Below are positions 8,385-16,168 of a DNA stretch of 64,000 nucleotides, one piece after another. The translations under genes and the position numbers were made by a program. The first letter of the stretch is position 1, and the number at the start of each line of letters is the position of its first letter. The notes beneath the pieces are model-generated. The model was not told where the DNA came from. It saw only the letters and a program-made list of their open reading frames with translations, and did not search any database. Source of the stretch: an uncultured Coriobacteriaceae bacterium. GTDB lineage: Bacteria; Actinomycetota; Coriobacteriia; Coriobacteriales; Atopobiaceae. Location: positions 1 through 64,000 of the forward strand of contig CADAUA010000011.1 in assembly GCA_902791035.1 (NCBI GenBank). The letters run 5' to 3'.

Positions 8385-9653
8385 TCACGGTGCCAGGCAT
8401 GCAAGCGGCACGACCAACACCCCGTCATCCCGCTCATAGGCAGCCTGGGTGCCCGTGAGCACCATGAGGAAGGATGGCGCACCCATCTTTGCCTGGTCGA
8501 TGCGGTTGGCCAAGGTCCTCAGGTCGTCCGCCGCATCATCGACCTTAGAGCCTCCAAGCTTTACCTCTATGGGCGCCCACCTGCCATCGGGCAGCACCAC
8601 CACGGCATCGGCCTCCAGGCCCGTCTTGTCGCGATAGTGATAGACGCGCCCGCCTAGAGGCGCCGCGTACACGCGCAGGTCACGAACGCACATGGACTCG
8701 AACATGAGGCCAAAGGTCTCGAAGTCAAACAGGAGCTTCTCCGGCGTTGCGCCGAGCACGGCCGCCGCTATGGATGGATCCGTGAAGTGCCTGGTCGGCG
8801 ACGTCCGCACCGCCGTCTTGGAGCGCAGACTCGGGTTCCATGCCTCCAGGTCTTCTACCACATACGTGCGCGCAAGCGCATCGACGTAGTCCGCGACGGT
8901 CGGCATGGATGGCGGCTCCCCCTCCATGTCGGCCGCGATGGTGGTGAGCGGGGCCTCCGTGGACACGTTTCGCGCATAGGAACGCATGATGAGGCGCAGC
9001 CAAGTGGCATTGCGGCGCTTGTCGCCCAGCTGGTCTATGTCGGAGTCCAGGAGTTCGCGAACGTAGTTCTGCGCCTGCGCAAGGGAGACATCGGCATCGG
9101 AGGCGGCGACGGCCTCGGGCCAGCCACCCCGACAGAGCAGCCGCGCATAGTCCTCGACGTCCTTTGTTGCTATGGCCCCAATGTCGCGCTGGCCGTCAAA
9201 GAGCGCGGCGAGCGAGACCTCCCCCGAGGAATCACCGGATTCGTAGAGCGACATGGTGTGCATCTCCAGGCGGGCGATGCGCCCCACGCCCGAATGCGAT
9301 GGGGCCGCACCTGGGGTCGACGAGCCCGTAAGGATGAACCGCCCCCTACCGGTTCCCCGGTCCACGGCAAACCTCACCGCATCCCAGAGTTGGGGTGCCA
9401 TCTGCCACTCGTCGATGAGCCGTGGCTCAGCTCCCGCGAGAAGAACGGAGGGCTTGGTGTCGGCAAGTCCCAGGAGCGTCTGGCGCTTGTCGGGATCCTG
9501 CATGTAGATTGCGCTTGCAGCCCGATGCTCCGCCGTTGCCGTCTTTCCGCACCATTTGGGGCCCTTGATGAGAATCGCGCCCGAGGTCCTCAGCAGCTGA
9601 GCGAGCTGACGGTCCGCAACTCGCGGCAGGTAATCCTTCTCGTCGAGCTTCAT
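8385..9653 (-). CDS. AAA_14 / DUF4143 family ATPase (second copy)
   Basis: This is a 422-residue paralogue-type ATPase with Walker A KGPKWCGKTAT, Walker B RLIDEWQ and a C-terminal EADAVVVLPDG...IEVKLGG nuclease-like core. I place the start at ATG 9653, six bases behind GGAGG, and not at the GTG ten codons earlier, which has no ribosome site. It lies in the same direction as the first DUF4143 gene, but the two are not close in sequence, so they probably arrived separately. A TACAAT box lies about 80 bases upstream on the minus strand. The cellular role is unknown. Confidence 0.88.
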   Translation of the reverse strand: MKLDEKDYLPRVADRQLAQLLRTSGAILIKGPKWCGKTATAEHRAASAIYMQDPDKRQTLLGLADTKPSVLLAGAEPRLIDEWQMAPQLWDAVRFAVDRGTGRGRFILTGSSTPGAAPSHSGVGRIARLEMHTMSLYESGDSSGEVSLAALFDGQRDIGAIATKDVEDYARLLCRGGWPEAVAASDADVSLAQAQNYVRELLDSDIDQLGDKRRNATWLRLIMRSYARNVSTEAPLTTIAADMEGEPPSMPTVADYVDALARTYVVEDLEAWNPSLRSKTAVRTSPTRHFTDPSIAAAVLGATPEKLLFDFETFGLMFESMCVRDLRVYAAPLGGRVYHYRDKTGLEADAVVVLPDGRWAPIEVKLGGSKVDDAADDLRTLANRIDQAKMGAPSFLMVLTGTQAAYERDDGVLVVPLACLAP

Positions 9654-9891
9654 GCGCGCCTCCAGGCCGATTGGCGCGGGCACCGCGAAGGTTCCGTTCG
9701 ACGCGATGTCCTCCCTGAAACCATAGTGTTATTGTACCTGATAGGCTGTGGTGCTTTGTGAGTTGGACCAATTATGTTTTACGAGTTGGCTGATTTGTGT
9801 TTATGGTTTTGGACTGTTCTTGTTTTGCGTGTTGGCTGGGGCATCTCGCATCGCTCCTCGCCCGATCACCTGCCACACACCGCTCCCCACG

Positions 9892-10069
9892 GCCCAGAGC
9901 GGCACGTTGCGCATCCAGCCCTGGTCCCGGAAGCCGGAGAGGCTGAAGCGCCGGGCCTCCATCCCCTCGTAGCGGCCGCAGAACGCGCGCAGGCTCTTCG
10001 CCCGCAGGTTCGCAGGTTCAGGCCGCTCATGGCGCCAAGGAGCCTCACGTCCGCGAGAAAGGCCTTGAG
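9892..10069 (-). pseudogene. Relic of a third DUF4143 ATPase gene
   Basis: Bases 9892-10012 repeat almost exactly the 3' end of the ATPase gene at 6780-6908. Bases 10014-10069 then match 7111-7166 of that gene. The roughly 200 bp between are missing. The fragment therefore encodes two separated pieces of the DUF4143 C-terminus and no ATPase domain. It is a decayed duplicate of the first ATPase gene or of a close relative. Confidence 0.85.
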
Positions 10070-10133
10070 TAACCCCCGTTCGCTGAAGTGATCAAGTGGG
10101 TAGACTCTTCCCAAACAAAGGAAGGATGTCCTC

Positions 10134-10399
10134 ATGCCCGTCCTCAGCAAGTTCTACGGAATCATCGTCCGCATGTATCGCGAACTCTACGAAAGCACAA
10201 TCCGCCGCATATCCACGCAGAATACTCTGGCCAGGAAGTCGTCGTGGCACTAGACGGCACCGTACTCGAAGGGGAGATCCCGCGAAACAAGATGAAGCTC
10301 CTGTTGGCATGGATGGAAATCCATCATGACGAACTTGGGGCAAATTGGAAACTCCTCAGCGACGGCGACCAGTTCTTCCGTATCGCACCGCTTCAGTAG
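10134..10399 (+). pseudogene. DUF4160 protein, frameshifted
   Basis: ATG 10134 opens MPVLSKFYGIIVRMYRELYE, the typical N-terminus of DUF4160 proteins. The conserved continuation KHNPPHIHAEYSGQE is in another frame, entered near base 10190 at GAAAGC, where one A appears to be missing. The whole region is 266 bases, one short of 89 codons, which agrees with a single-base deletion. DUF4160 genes are often followed by DUF2442 genes and the pair is discussed as toxin-antitoxin-like. Either the gene is inactive, or a slip on the A run restores it, or the base was lost in sequencing. Confidence 0.75.
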
Positions 10400-10409
10400 G
10401 GAGTACCTC

Positions 10410-10670
10410 ATGTTGCAGCCAAGCATCGTATCCGTTACTCCCCTTGCCAATACGCGCCTTCTGCTCGAATACGCAGATGGCCAGAAGAAGATATTCGACG
10501 TTAGCCCCTACACTGGGGGTCCTTGGTATGGCGAGCTCAAGAACGTGAGCTACTTCAATTCCGTACGCCTACTTGAAGGGGGCAGCGGAATCGAGTGGCC
10601 CCATGGCCAGGACATATCTCCCCACGAGCTCTACGAACAAGGAGAGCCAGTTGATGCCGCGGCTGGTTAA
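10410..10670 (+). CDS. DUF2442 protein (partner of DUF4160)
   Basis: This 86-residue protein has the DUF2442 pattern: V-x-P-L-x-x-x-x-L-x-x-x-Y-x-D-G followed by F-D-V-S-P and a late IEWPHGQDISPHELYE. The start lies 10 bases after the stop of the frameshifted DUF4160 gene, and GGGAG lies just upstream. As the likely antitoxin-like partner it remains intact while its neighbour is broken. The function is inferred only from the pairing. Confidence 0.8.
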   Translation: MLQPSIVSVTPLANTRLLLEYADGQKKIFDVSPYTGGPWYGELKNVSYFNSVRLLEGGSGIEWPHGQDISPHELYEQGEPVDAAAG

Positions 10671-10703
10671 GCGCCAACCACGGCAGCACTTGCAAGTGGC
10701 AGG

Positions 10704-10733
10704 CACCCGCAAGTGACATGTCACCTGCGGGTG
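10704..10733. repeat. 30-bp palindrome, family A copy 4
   Basis: The arms start CACCCGCAAGTGACA and end with CCTGCGGGTG. The change of CCTGC to CCCGC in one arm is matched by GCGGG in the other, so pairing is kept. A short CACTTGCAAGTG palindrome lies just upstream at 10687. Confidence 0.85.
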
Positions 10734-10841
10734 CCTCGCCTGCTCGCGCGCACGTCGCAACTTGCTCCCAATGCGCCTCCCATGTGACACGGGACCCGAA
10801 CCCATCACGGGGCTAGGCACGCCAGCAGCACGACCAGTCCC

Positions 10842-11246
10842 CTACCACTCGAAGGTCCAGCCAGGCTTCCCGGCGAGCGAGGCAAACGTGGCCTTGCCAT
10901 GCTCCAGGTAGAGCACGGCGGTGTTGTCGTCGTTCTCGTCGTACATCCTGCGAAGGCCCGGGTTGGCGTCGAGCATGGCCTTCTTTGCGGCCACGGAGTC
11001 GTCGTTCACCAGGGTGCCTGCCACGCGCAGCCAGTCCGCACCCACACAGGCCTCCAGCTCCACCTTGGGGTTGGCCATGACCTGCTTGAAGACGTCCTTG
11101 CTCTTGCCGGTCTGGATGTAGAGCTTGCCGTCAATCATCTCGGCCGTGCCGAAGGGGCGAACACGGGGCTGGTCGCCGTCCATCGTGGCAAGGTGGTAGG
11201 TCTTGGCCTGGTGAAGGAAGTCGCGTACGTCCTGAAGGGTTGCCAT
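10842..11246 (-). CDS. Pyridoxamine 5'-phosphate oxidase-like FMN-binding protein
   Basis: This 134-residue protein has the split-barrel flavin-binding fold. Features are YHLATMDGDQPRVRPFG near the N-terminus, then TGKSKDVFKQVMANPKVEL and a closing FASLAGKPGWTFEW. These are typical of the small PPOX-like group that includes putative nitroreductase or nitroimidazole-resistance-like proteins. It probably binds FMN or F420 and reduces small substrates in the cytoplasm. True PLP synthesis is unlikely because PdxH is longer. The ATG has GAGGA a few bases upstream. It is a single-gene unit. Confidence 0.85.
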   Translation of the reverse strand: MATLQDVRDFLHQAKTYHLATMDGDQPRVRPFGTAEMIDGKLYIQTGKSKDVFKQVMANPKVELEACVGADWLRVAGTLVNDDSVAAKKAMLDANPGLRRMYDENDDNTAVLYLEHGKATFASLAGKPGWTFEW

Positions 11247-11431
11247 GGGTCCTCGCTCTCTTGGGGTCTGTCCTATCTGGCCTATGCCCCATGGGAAGGG
11301 CGTCTATTCAGAGACGGCGGCGGACGGCGGGACCTTCTTTGCGAATCGCACCTGGCGTCCCGCGATGACTCCTCGGGCGCGGCCAAGGGCCAGGCCTGAC
11401 ACCTGGATTGGCTTCGTGGTCACCTAGTCCC

Positions 11432-11530
11432 ATGCTGAACGGCCTTGACGTGCTGATCGGGTCCAGCCTTCGCCGCCAGGGCATCGAGTACAAGGAGAAG
11501 CTCAACGAGTACCGCGCCCGCAAGCAGTAG
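11432..11530 (+). other. Possible 32-codon open frame or 3' gene relic
   Basis: ATG 11432 opens a 32-residue frame ending IEYKEKLNEYRARKQ, which looks like the charged helix at the end of a real protein. No ribosome site precedes it. It is best read as the tail of a lost gene. Confidence 0.25.
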
Positions 11531-11600
11531 GCACCAGGCACCAGGCGCCGCCAGAGGACGCACAGCAGTTGCCGGGCGCTCTCGAGCCCTGTGCGGCAGG

Positions 11601-11748
11601 CACCTGCAAGTGACATGTCACTTGCAGGTGGGTGGCCATCGGGTGGCCGTTGATTCAATGTCATATAGCCGCAGCTAGATTGCGTGGTGCCTCGTCCTTA
11701 TTCCCGACCACGGGCACCTGCAAGTGACATGTCACTTGCAGGTGCCCG
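11601..11748. repeat. Paired palindromes, family A copies 5 and 6
   Basis: Copy 5 (11601-11630) equals copy 1. Copy 6 is extended to a 38-bp perfect palindrome (11711-11748) by CGGG/CCCG flanks. Between them lies TTGATTCAATGTCATATAGC followed by CGCAGCTAG, the same core as in the 8199-8331 pair. The unit lies just past the 3' end of the DUF2075 gene. Confidence 0.85.
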
Positions 11749-11765
11749 CGAAGGCCCACCGTCCC

Positions 11766-13655
11766 CTACTCCCCGTACGCCGCATCGAAGTCGCGCGCCC
11801 GCTCGCGCAGGTAGGCGGCCAGCGGCGCATCCGTGCAGTAGACGTAGCAGCCCTTCATGCCGCGGGTCATGAGCGTGCGGTAGGTGTTGCGGATTATCTG
11901 GTCGGCGACCTTGTCGGCCTGGGCCGGGTCCTTCTTGCGGAGGGTCTTGTAGCCCGCGAGGGACTTGTCGGTCTTGGCGCGCTTGGTTGGATCGGTGATG
12001 ACGCAGCCACCCTCGAGGCGCAGGTCGTCGCCCACGATCACGCCCACGTAGTCGAACTCCAGGCCCTGGACCGTGTGGATGCAACCGGCCTCCTCGATCG
12101 AGTCGTCGTCGATGGCAAAGAGCGTGCTGTTGTACCTGAGGTTCCAGCTGATGCCCCAGTCGCCAATCTGGATGTCGTGCGCCAGGGAGTCGTTGTTGGT
12201 CTCTTCCGGCCAGTCCCAGCAGTAGCCTGCGACCAGACGGGCCTTGTTGCGGTCGTTGCGCGCGCGGATGGCAGCCTGCAGCGCGGCCGGGTCGTCGAAG
12301 ACGCGGAAGTCGTAGCCCGAGCCCTCGAGGCTCCAGTTTGCCGTCTCGCGGATGCCCAGCGTGTTGTCCAGCCAGGCCAAGTAGCCGTCCGAACCGTTGC
12401 AGCGGAACTGGGAGGTCAGCTCGTCCTCATAGACCTTGGCACCCAGGCGCTTGGCATAATGTTTGATGCTCTCCACCGTGCCGGCGTCCTTGAAGGTCAC
12501 CCGCTGGCTCTCGTCGATGAAGAAGACCGAGCACCGCGCGGCGTTGATGATCGTCGCAATCTGGACCACGTCACCCTTCTGTGTGAAGTCCCTCTGGACC
12601 AAGCGGTGCGCCTCGTCCACGAGGAGCGTGTCGTACTCGTTCCTAGCCACCCCGTCAAATACCGCGGAACTCCGGAAGAGAAGGTCGACTTCCCTCTTCT
12701 TGCGTCCCTCCCCCTTGAGCTCCGTGCGGTAGACGTCTCTGGGCGCGCTATTCTTGGTCACATAGGCCGTGGTCTGGGCCTCGCCGGTAAGGTTGGCCAG
12801 CAGGTTCATCGCCACCACGGACTTGCCGGTACCCGGACCGCCCTTGACGATGTAGACGACCTTCCTGTCGTGCTGCTTGGCCTGGCGTGCCAGGTAGAGC
12901 GCCCGCTCGTAGACGACCTTCTGGTCGTCGATGAGCACGAACTCGGGATTTCCGGCAAGTAGGGACGGCAACTCGTCCTGCAGGCTCTTGGAGGGGCGGA
13001 TCTTGCCGCAGTCTATGTCGTCGAGCACCGCGCCCTTGTCGCCGCGTTTGATGTGCTGCCCAATGAAGTCTGCAACCTTCCTCACCTCGTGCTTGCCGTA
13101 GAGGGGCGCGAGTTGCAGGTACTCCTCGTATTCGGGAGCCTCGAGCGCGCAGGTGCCGTCGATCTCGTAGTTGTGGGCGTAGGCGCAGGGGTGCAGGCCC
13201 ACCTGGCGGTCCTGCACGGTGGCGTTGAAGTTGCTGATGCAGGCGGCGTAGGACCAGGCCTGGTAGGAGGGGTGGGTCACGGTACGGTAGGCACCGCCGG
13301 TGTAGGTCCGCACCAGACCGCTCGTGCCGGGGACAGCCTGGGCCTTGGACCACTGCTTGAGCTCGACCACGTCCGCGTGGGGCGCGCCCTGGATATCGTA
13401 GCCAGACACGATGAAGTCCACCCGCTTGCTCGTGAGCGGAATGTTGTACTCGATGGCGATGCCGCAGTCGTCGGGTACGCCCGAGAGCTCCAGGGCGTCC
13501 TTCATGTAGGGCATGGAGTTCTCCCAGGAGCGGTACTCGGACTCCTGCGTGGTGCGGTGCATCTTCTGCGCGATGACGGCCTTGACCTTGTCGGCCAGGC
13601 GCTGCTCGAGGACGTCCTGCACGAACTGGCCCTTGGTGCCCCTGTATACGAGCAT
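11766..13655 (-). CDS. PD-(D/E)XK nuclease fused to DUF2075 helicase
   Basis: I take the start at ATG 13655 behind AGGAGGG, giving 629 residues. Longer frames upstream are not supported. Residues about 60-100 hold KRVDFIVSG...VVELKQW, the D...(E)xK core of a restriction-like nuclease. The DUF2075 domain follows, with Walker A KGGPGTGKSV (about 271-280), Walker B LLVDEAHRL (about 344-352) and IHTVQGLEFD near the C-terminus. DUF2075 is a Schlafen-group-3-like helicase family. It resembles the GIY-YIG/DUF2075 protein at 4426-6114 in the helicase half but uses another nuclease fold. The role is inferred to be nucleic-acid processing or defence. Confidence 0.88.
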   Translation of the reverse strand: MLVYRGTKGQFVQDVLEQRLADKVKAVIAQKMHRTTQESEYRSWENSMPYMKDALELSGVPDDCGIAIEYNIPLTSKRVDFIVSGYDIQGAPHADVVELKQWSKAQAVPGTSGLVRTYTGGAYRTVTHPSYQAWSYAACISNFNATVQDRQVGLHPCAYAHNYEIDGTCALEAPEYEEYLQLAPLYGKHEVRKVADFIGQHIKRGDKGAVLDDIDCGKIRPSKSLQDELPSLLAGNPEFVLIDDQKVVYERALYLARQAKQHDRKVVYIVKGGPGTGKSVVAMNLLANLTGEAQTTAYVTKNSAPRDVYRTELKGEGRKKREVDLLFRSSAVFDGVARNEYDTLLVDEAHRLVQRDFTQKGDVVQIATIINAARCSVFFIDESQRVTFKDAGTVESIKHYAKRLGAKVYEDELTSQFRCNGSDGYLAWLDNTLGIRETANWSLEGSGYDFRVFDDPAALQAAIRARNDRNKARLVAGYCWDWPEETNNDSLAHDIQIGDWGISWNLRYNSTLFAIDDDSIEEAGCIHTVQGLEFDYVGVIVGDDLRLEGGCVITDPTKRAKTDKSLAGYKTLRKKDPAQADKVADQIIRNTYRTLMTRGMKGCYVYCTDAPLAAYLRERARDFDAAYGE

Positions 13656-14101
13656 GGCGGTCGCCCTCCTGGTGGGTTGGTGGGTGTTGGTGGCTATTGT
13701 AGGCCCGGCGGGCGGAAGGAGGCACTCCTCGGGGATGCCCCCGGCGGGCGGAAGGGGCGCTTCCCCCAGTGCCCGGCAGGCGCGAGGGCTGGTCGAAGCA
13801 GAAGAAGTGGCAGAAATGACGTCAAATCCGAACTTTTCGGTGTCCATGAGTCCATCTACGGAGGCCGGCCTGCAGCATAACCCGGGTTGTGGGGCGGTTT
13901 CCTTGCCTGTAGTCTGAGCTCGAGGTGGCATTGGCCGGAGGCGACACCGAAAAGTTCGAATTTGACGTCGTTTCGAGCCGATCCTCTACTTCAAGCCCCT
14001 CTAGCCACGGCGCTGGGCCTGCCGGAACCTCGTCCAGTCCATCCCCTACGCAAGGCAAAGGTGCATAATCGCACCGTCTACCCAAGCGAGAGGAGCGCGC
14101 C
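13656..14101. repeat. 446-bp gap with a direct repeat and a TIR element
   Basis: Bases 13704-13719 and 13740-13755 share CCCGGCGGGCGGAAGG. The inverted-repeat element described at 13791-13996 fills most of the rest. A promoter for the methyltransferase gene must lie after 13996, but no clear boxes stand out. Confidence 0.6.
13791..13996. mobile_element. 206-bp element with 54-nt imperfect inverted repeats, family B copy 1
   Basis: The left arm (13791-13844) and right arm (13943-13996) are inverted copies. Their inner ends are nearly perfect: GACGTCAAATCCGAACTT on the left and GACACCGAAAAGTTCGAATT on the right. About 98 bases lie between the arms and include CTGCAG, and no gene is present. 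A second copy lies at 19298-19492. Size, arms and lack of coding sequence fit a MITE-like element or a very long hairpin. Confidence 0.75.
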
Positions 14102-14875
14102 ATGCCCATCTGGGATTCCGACCAGTACCTGCGCTTTTCGCGGGAACGCACTCAGCCATCACGCGACCTCGTGGCGCGCATCCCGCTTGCGGCGCCCTCG
14201 CGTCTGCTCGACATGGGATGCGGACCCGGCAACAGCACGGCCGTACTAGCCCAGCGTTTCGGGACCGCGGGAATCACCGGTGTGGACAACTCTCCCCAGA
14301 TGCTTGCCGCGGCACGCGAGACCCGCCCCGACCTGCGGTTCGACTTCTTCGACATGACCGCAGACGACTGGTCGCCCTTGGGCAACGGCTACGACGTGGT
14401 CTTCTCCAACGCCTGCATCCAGTGGCTGCCCGACCACAACAGACTGCTCCCCCGCATGCTGGGACTCCTTGCGCCTGGCGGCTGCCTGGCAGTGCAGCTC
14501 CCCCTCGTGCAGCATCAGGAAATGCGACATATCTTTGATCGTCTGAGCGCCATGCCGCGCTGGGCGGCCGCACTCTCCGGGATCCGGACGCCCCATGCGC
14601 TGGAGCCCGAGGACTACTTCGACATCCTGGCGCCACTCGCCTCCGACCTGCAGCTATGGCAGACCACCTACTACCATCGCATGGCCTCTGCCGACCAGAT
14701 CCTGGAGTGGTACCGAGGTTCCAGTCTGCGGCCTTATCTGCAGCGGCTGGATGCGCAGGAGGGCGATGCCTTCGTGGGCGAGGTGCGGCACGCGACCGAG
14801 CAGGCCTTTCGGCCCCAGACAACCGGAGACTACCTGCTGCCCTTCCCGCGGCTCTTCATCCTCACGCGGAGATAG
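14102..14875 (+). CDS. tam: Trans-aconitate 2-methyltransferase-like SAM methyltransferase
   Basis: The 257-residue protein opens with WDSDQYLRFSRERTQP, as Tam proteins do, and has the SAM-binding motif LLDMGCGPGNST (about residues 37-48) followed by GVDNSPQML. The middle segment FSNACIQWLPDH also matches Tam. The family transfers a methyl group from S-adenosylmethionine to trans-aconitate, preventing its inhibition of aconitase. The substrate here is inferred, not shown. The start is ATG 14102 behind GAGAGGAG. It is a single gene, and its downstream neighbour is convergent. Confidence 0.8.
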   Translation: MPIWDSDQYLRFSRERTQPSRDLVARIPLAAPSRLLDMGCGPGNSTAVLAQRFGTAGITGVDNSPQMLAAARETRPDLRFDFFDMTADDWSPLGNGYDVVFSNACIQWLPDHNRLLPRMLGLLAPGGCLAVQLPLVQHQEMRHIFDRLSAMPRWAAALSGIRTPHALEPEDYFDILAPLASDLQLWQTTYYHRMASADQILEWYRGSSLRPYLQRLDAQEGDAFVGEVRHATEQAFRPQTTGDYLLPFPRLFILTRR

Positions 14876-14890
14876 CCGCCAACCGGTTGC

Positions 14891-15337
14891 CTACTCGTCA
14901 CGTGCGCGCAGCATGCGGACGATACCCACCGCGAGGACGGCTAGGACGGCAGCGAGCGCCAGGTAAAGCCCGGCCACGGGCAGGTCGATCACGCCCATGA
15001 GGCCGGCATAGAGCATGAGGAAGACCACGAGTGGTGTGAGTGCCATCATCGTGCGCTCGCCGATGGCGTAGAGGACGGCCCGGTTTCGGGGCGTCACCCG
15101 AACCGGGAAGTTCCAAGCGCCCGGCACCCGGCGTACGACCACGAGGAGGACCCACATGGCCAGCGCGATGACCGGCTCGAGGAGAAGGACGGACTTGTTA
15201 CCATAGATGTCCGGCGCGCCCACGACGTTGAAGTGGCTGGGAACCACGTCGGGAATGGTGTCCCACGTCGCCGCGAGGTAGGCGACGTACGCGGCGATCA
15301 TCGCCAGGCTCAGGATGTCGGCCGCCCTTCTCGCCAT
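14891..15337 (-). CDS. DUF1648 family membrane protein
   Basis: The 148-residue protein has four hydrophobic segments. After the first comes the DUF1648 signature DTIPDVVPSHFNVVGAPD, a loop found in SdpI-like and related membrane proteins. The charged tail ends in RMLRARDE. It is probably an inner-membrane protein of unknown activity. The DUF1648 part of SdpI gives immunity to a killing peptide, but I see no toxin gene here. It converges with the methyltransferase gene, leaving 15 bases between stops. Confidence 0.82.
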   Translation of the reverse strand: MARRAADILSLAMIAAYVAYLAATWDTIPDVVPSHFNVVGAPDIYGNKSVLLLEPVIALAMWVLLVVVRRVPGAWNFPVRVTPRNRAVLYAIGERTMMALTPLVVFLMLYAGLMGVIDLPVAGLYLALAAVLAVLAVGIVRMLRARDE

Positions 15338-15542
15338 GCGTCTGCCTCCCCGAATTGTGGACCGCTACGCGCAAGTATAACGCCGCTAGCATGGCCGCAC
15401 CTGTAAGGGCGATGGGATACACATGGCCTGCCCGCGTAGCCCCACGGATGCGGGGCCAGGGCATCCGCGCTACACTTGGCTGGTTCGCACGCCCCCGCCG
15501 CGCATGTCGGCGAGCACGCCACCAACCACCCAAGGAGGAGCC

Positions 15543-15968
15543 ATGGGCCGAGGCCTAAGTGCCAGCTGCCAGCTGGAGGACGAGGACAGCCGCACGGCCA
15601 TCTACTCCTACGTTGGCGACGACGCTACCCTACCCGAAGGCCGTCGCGCGGAGCTCAGGGGCCAGCCCGGGCTTCTCGCCATCCAGAAGCGGTCGCTCGA
15701 GCGCGCCAGCAAGCGCGTGAAGAAGGTCCGCGCCGAGGGCGGCCGTACGCGCACCGTCTCCGAGCCCGTCTACCACACGCCGGACGTGATCGGCCACTAT
15801 GAAGACGGCGACATCGCCGTGGACCTCTGCGGCGCAGACAAGGACCTGCTTGCCGGACGTGATGCCGGCCAGCCCCTCCCCCGCATAGCCTGGAACGTGC
15901 TCCTGCTCATCTACCAGCACTACATGCGGCACGGCAAACTGCCCGAGCACGTGGAGTTCGAACAGTAG
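15543..15968 (+). CDS. Conserved-looking hypothetical protein
   Basis: This 141-residue protein starts at ATG 15543 with an ideal AAGGAGG seven bases upstream. The sequence is polar, with a basic stretch (ERASKRVKKVRAEGGRTR, about residues 50-68), an acidic middle (YEDGDIAVDLCGADKD) and a hydrophobic helix near the end (AWNVLLLIYQHYM). There is no signal peptide or membrane segment. I do not recognise the family. Good codon use and ribosome site argue that it is real. Confidence 0.7.
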   Translation: MGRGLSASCQLEDEDSRTAIYSYVGDDATLPEGRRAELRGQPGLLAIQKRSLERASKRVKKVRAEGGRTRTVSEPVYHTPDVIGHYEDGDIAVDLCGADKDLLAGRDAGQPLPRIAWNVLLLIYQHYMRHGKLPEHVEFEQ

Positions 15969-16018
15969 GGTCGGCGAACGGCTCGCTGCGGTCGTCATGG
16001 GCCACGCGCCACGCGGCA

Positions 16019-16168
16019 CTATGCCAGCGCCGCGTCCAAAGCCGCGCGCATGAAATCGCTCCGGCTCTCGCCCAGCTCCGCAGCTCGTGCGTCCGCGGCG
16101 GCTCGTTTCGAGCGCGGTCGGAAAGCCGTCCCCAGGGCCTTCCGACCGCCGCTTGCCAGGATTCGCCT
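16019..16168 (-). pseudogene. Ribbon-helix-helix-like antitoxin fragment
   Basis: Directly after the lipoprotein stop, and in the same frame, 49 sense codons run to TAG at 16019-16021. The end, RAAELGESRSDFMRAALDA, reads like the helical part of a CopG/Arc-type ribbon-helix-helix protein. No ATG, GTG or TTG precedes this part, so it is either a 3' relic or starts at CTG. The call depends on pattern only. Confidence 0.3.
16115..16148. terminator. Stable hairpin after the lipoprotein gene
   Basis: The arms CGGTCGGAA and TTCCGACCG, extended by AGCC/GGCC, enclose a short loop 20-50 bases past the lipoprotein stop. There is no T-run, so termination would be weak or factor-dependent. Confidence 0.45.

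Noticed and set aside
13791-13996. Insertion sequence with transposase
   Set aside because: Only about 98 bases lie between the arms, with no coding frame.
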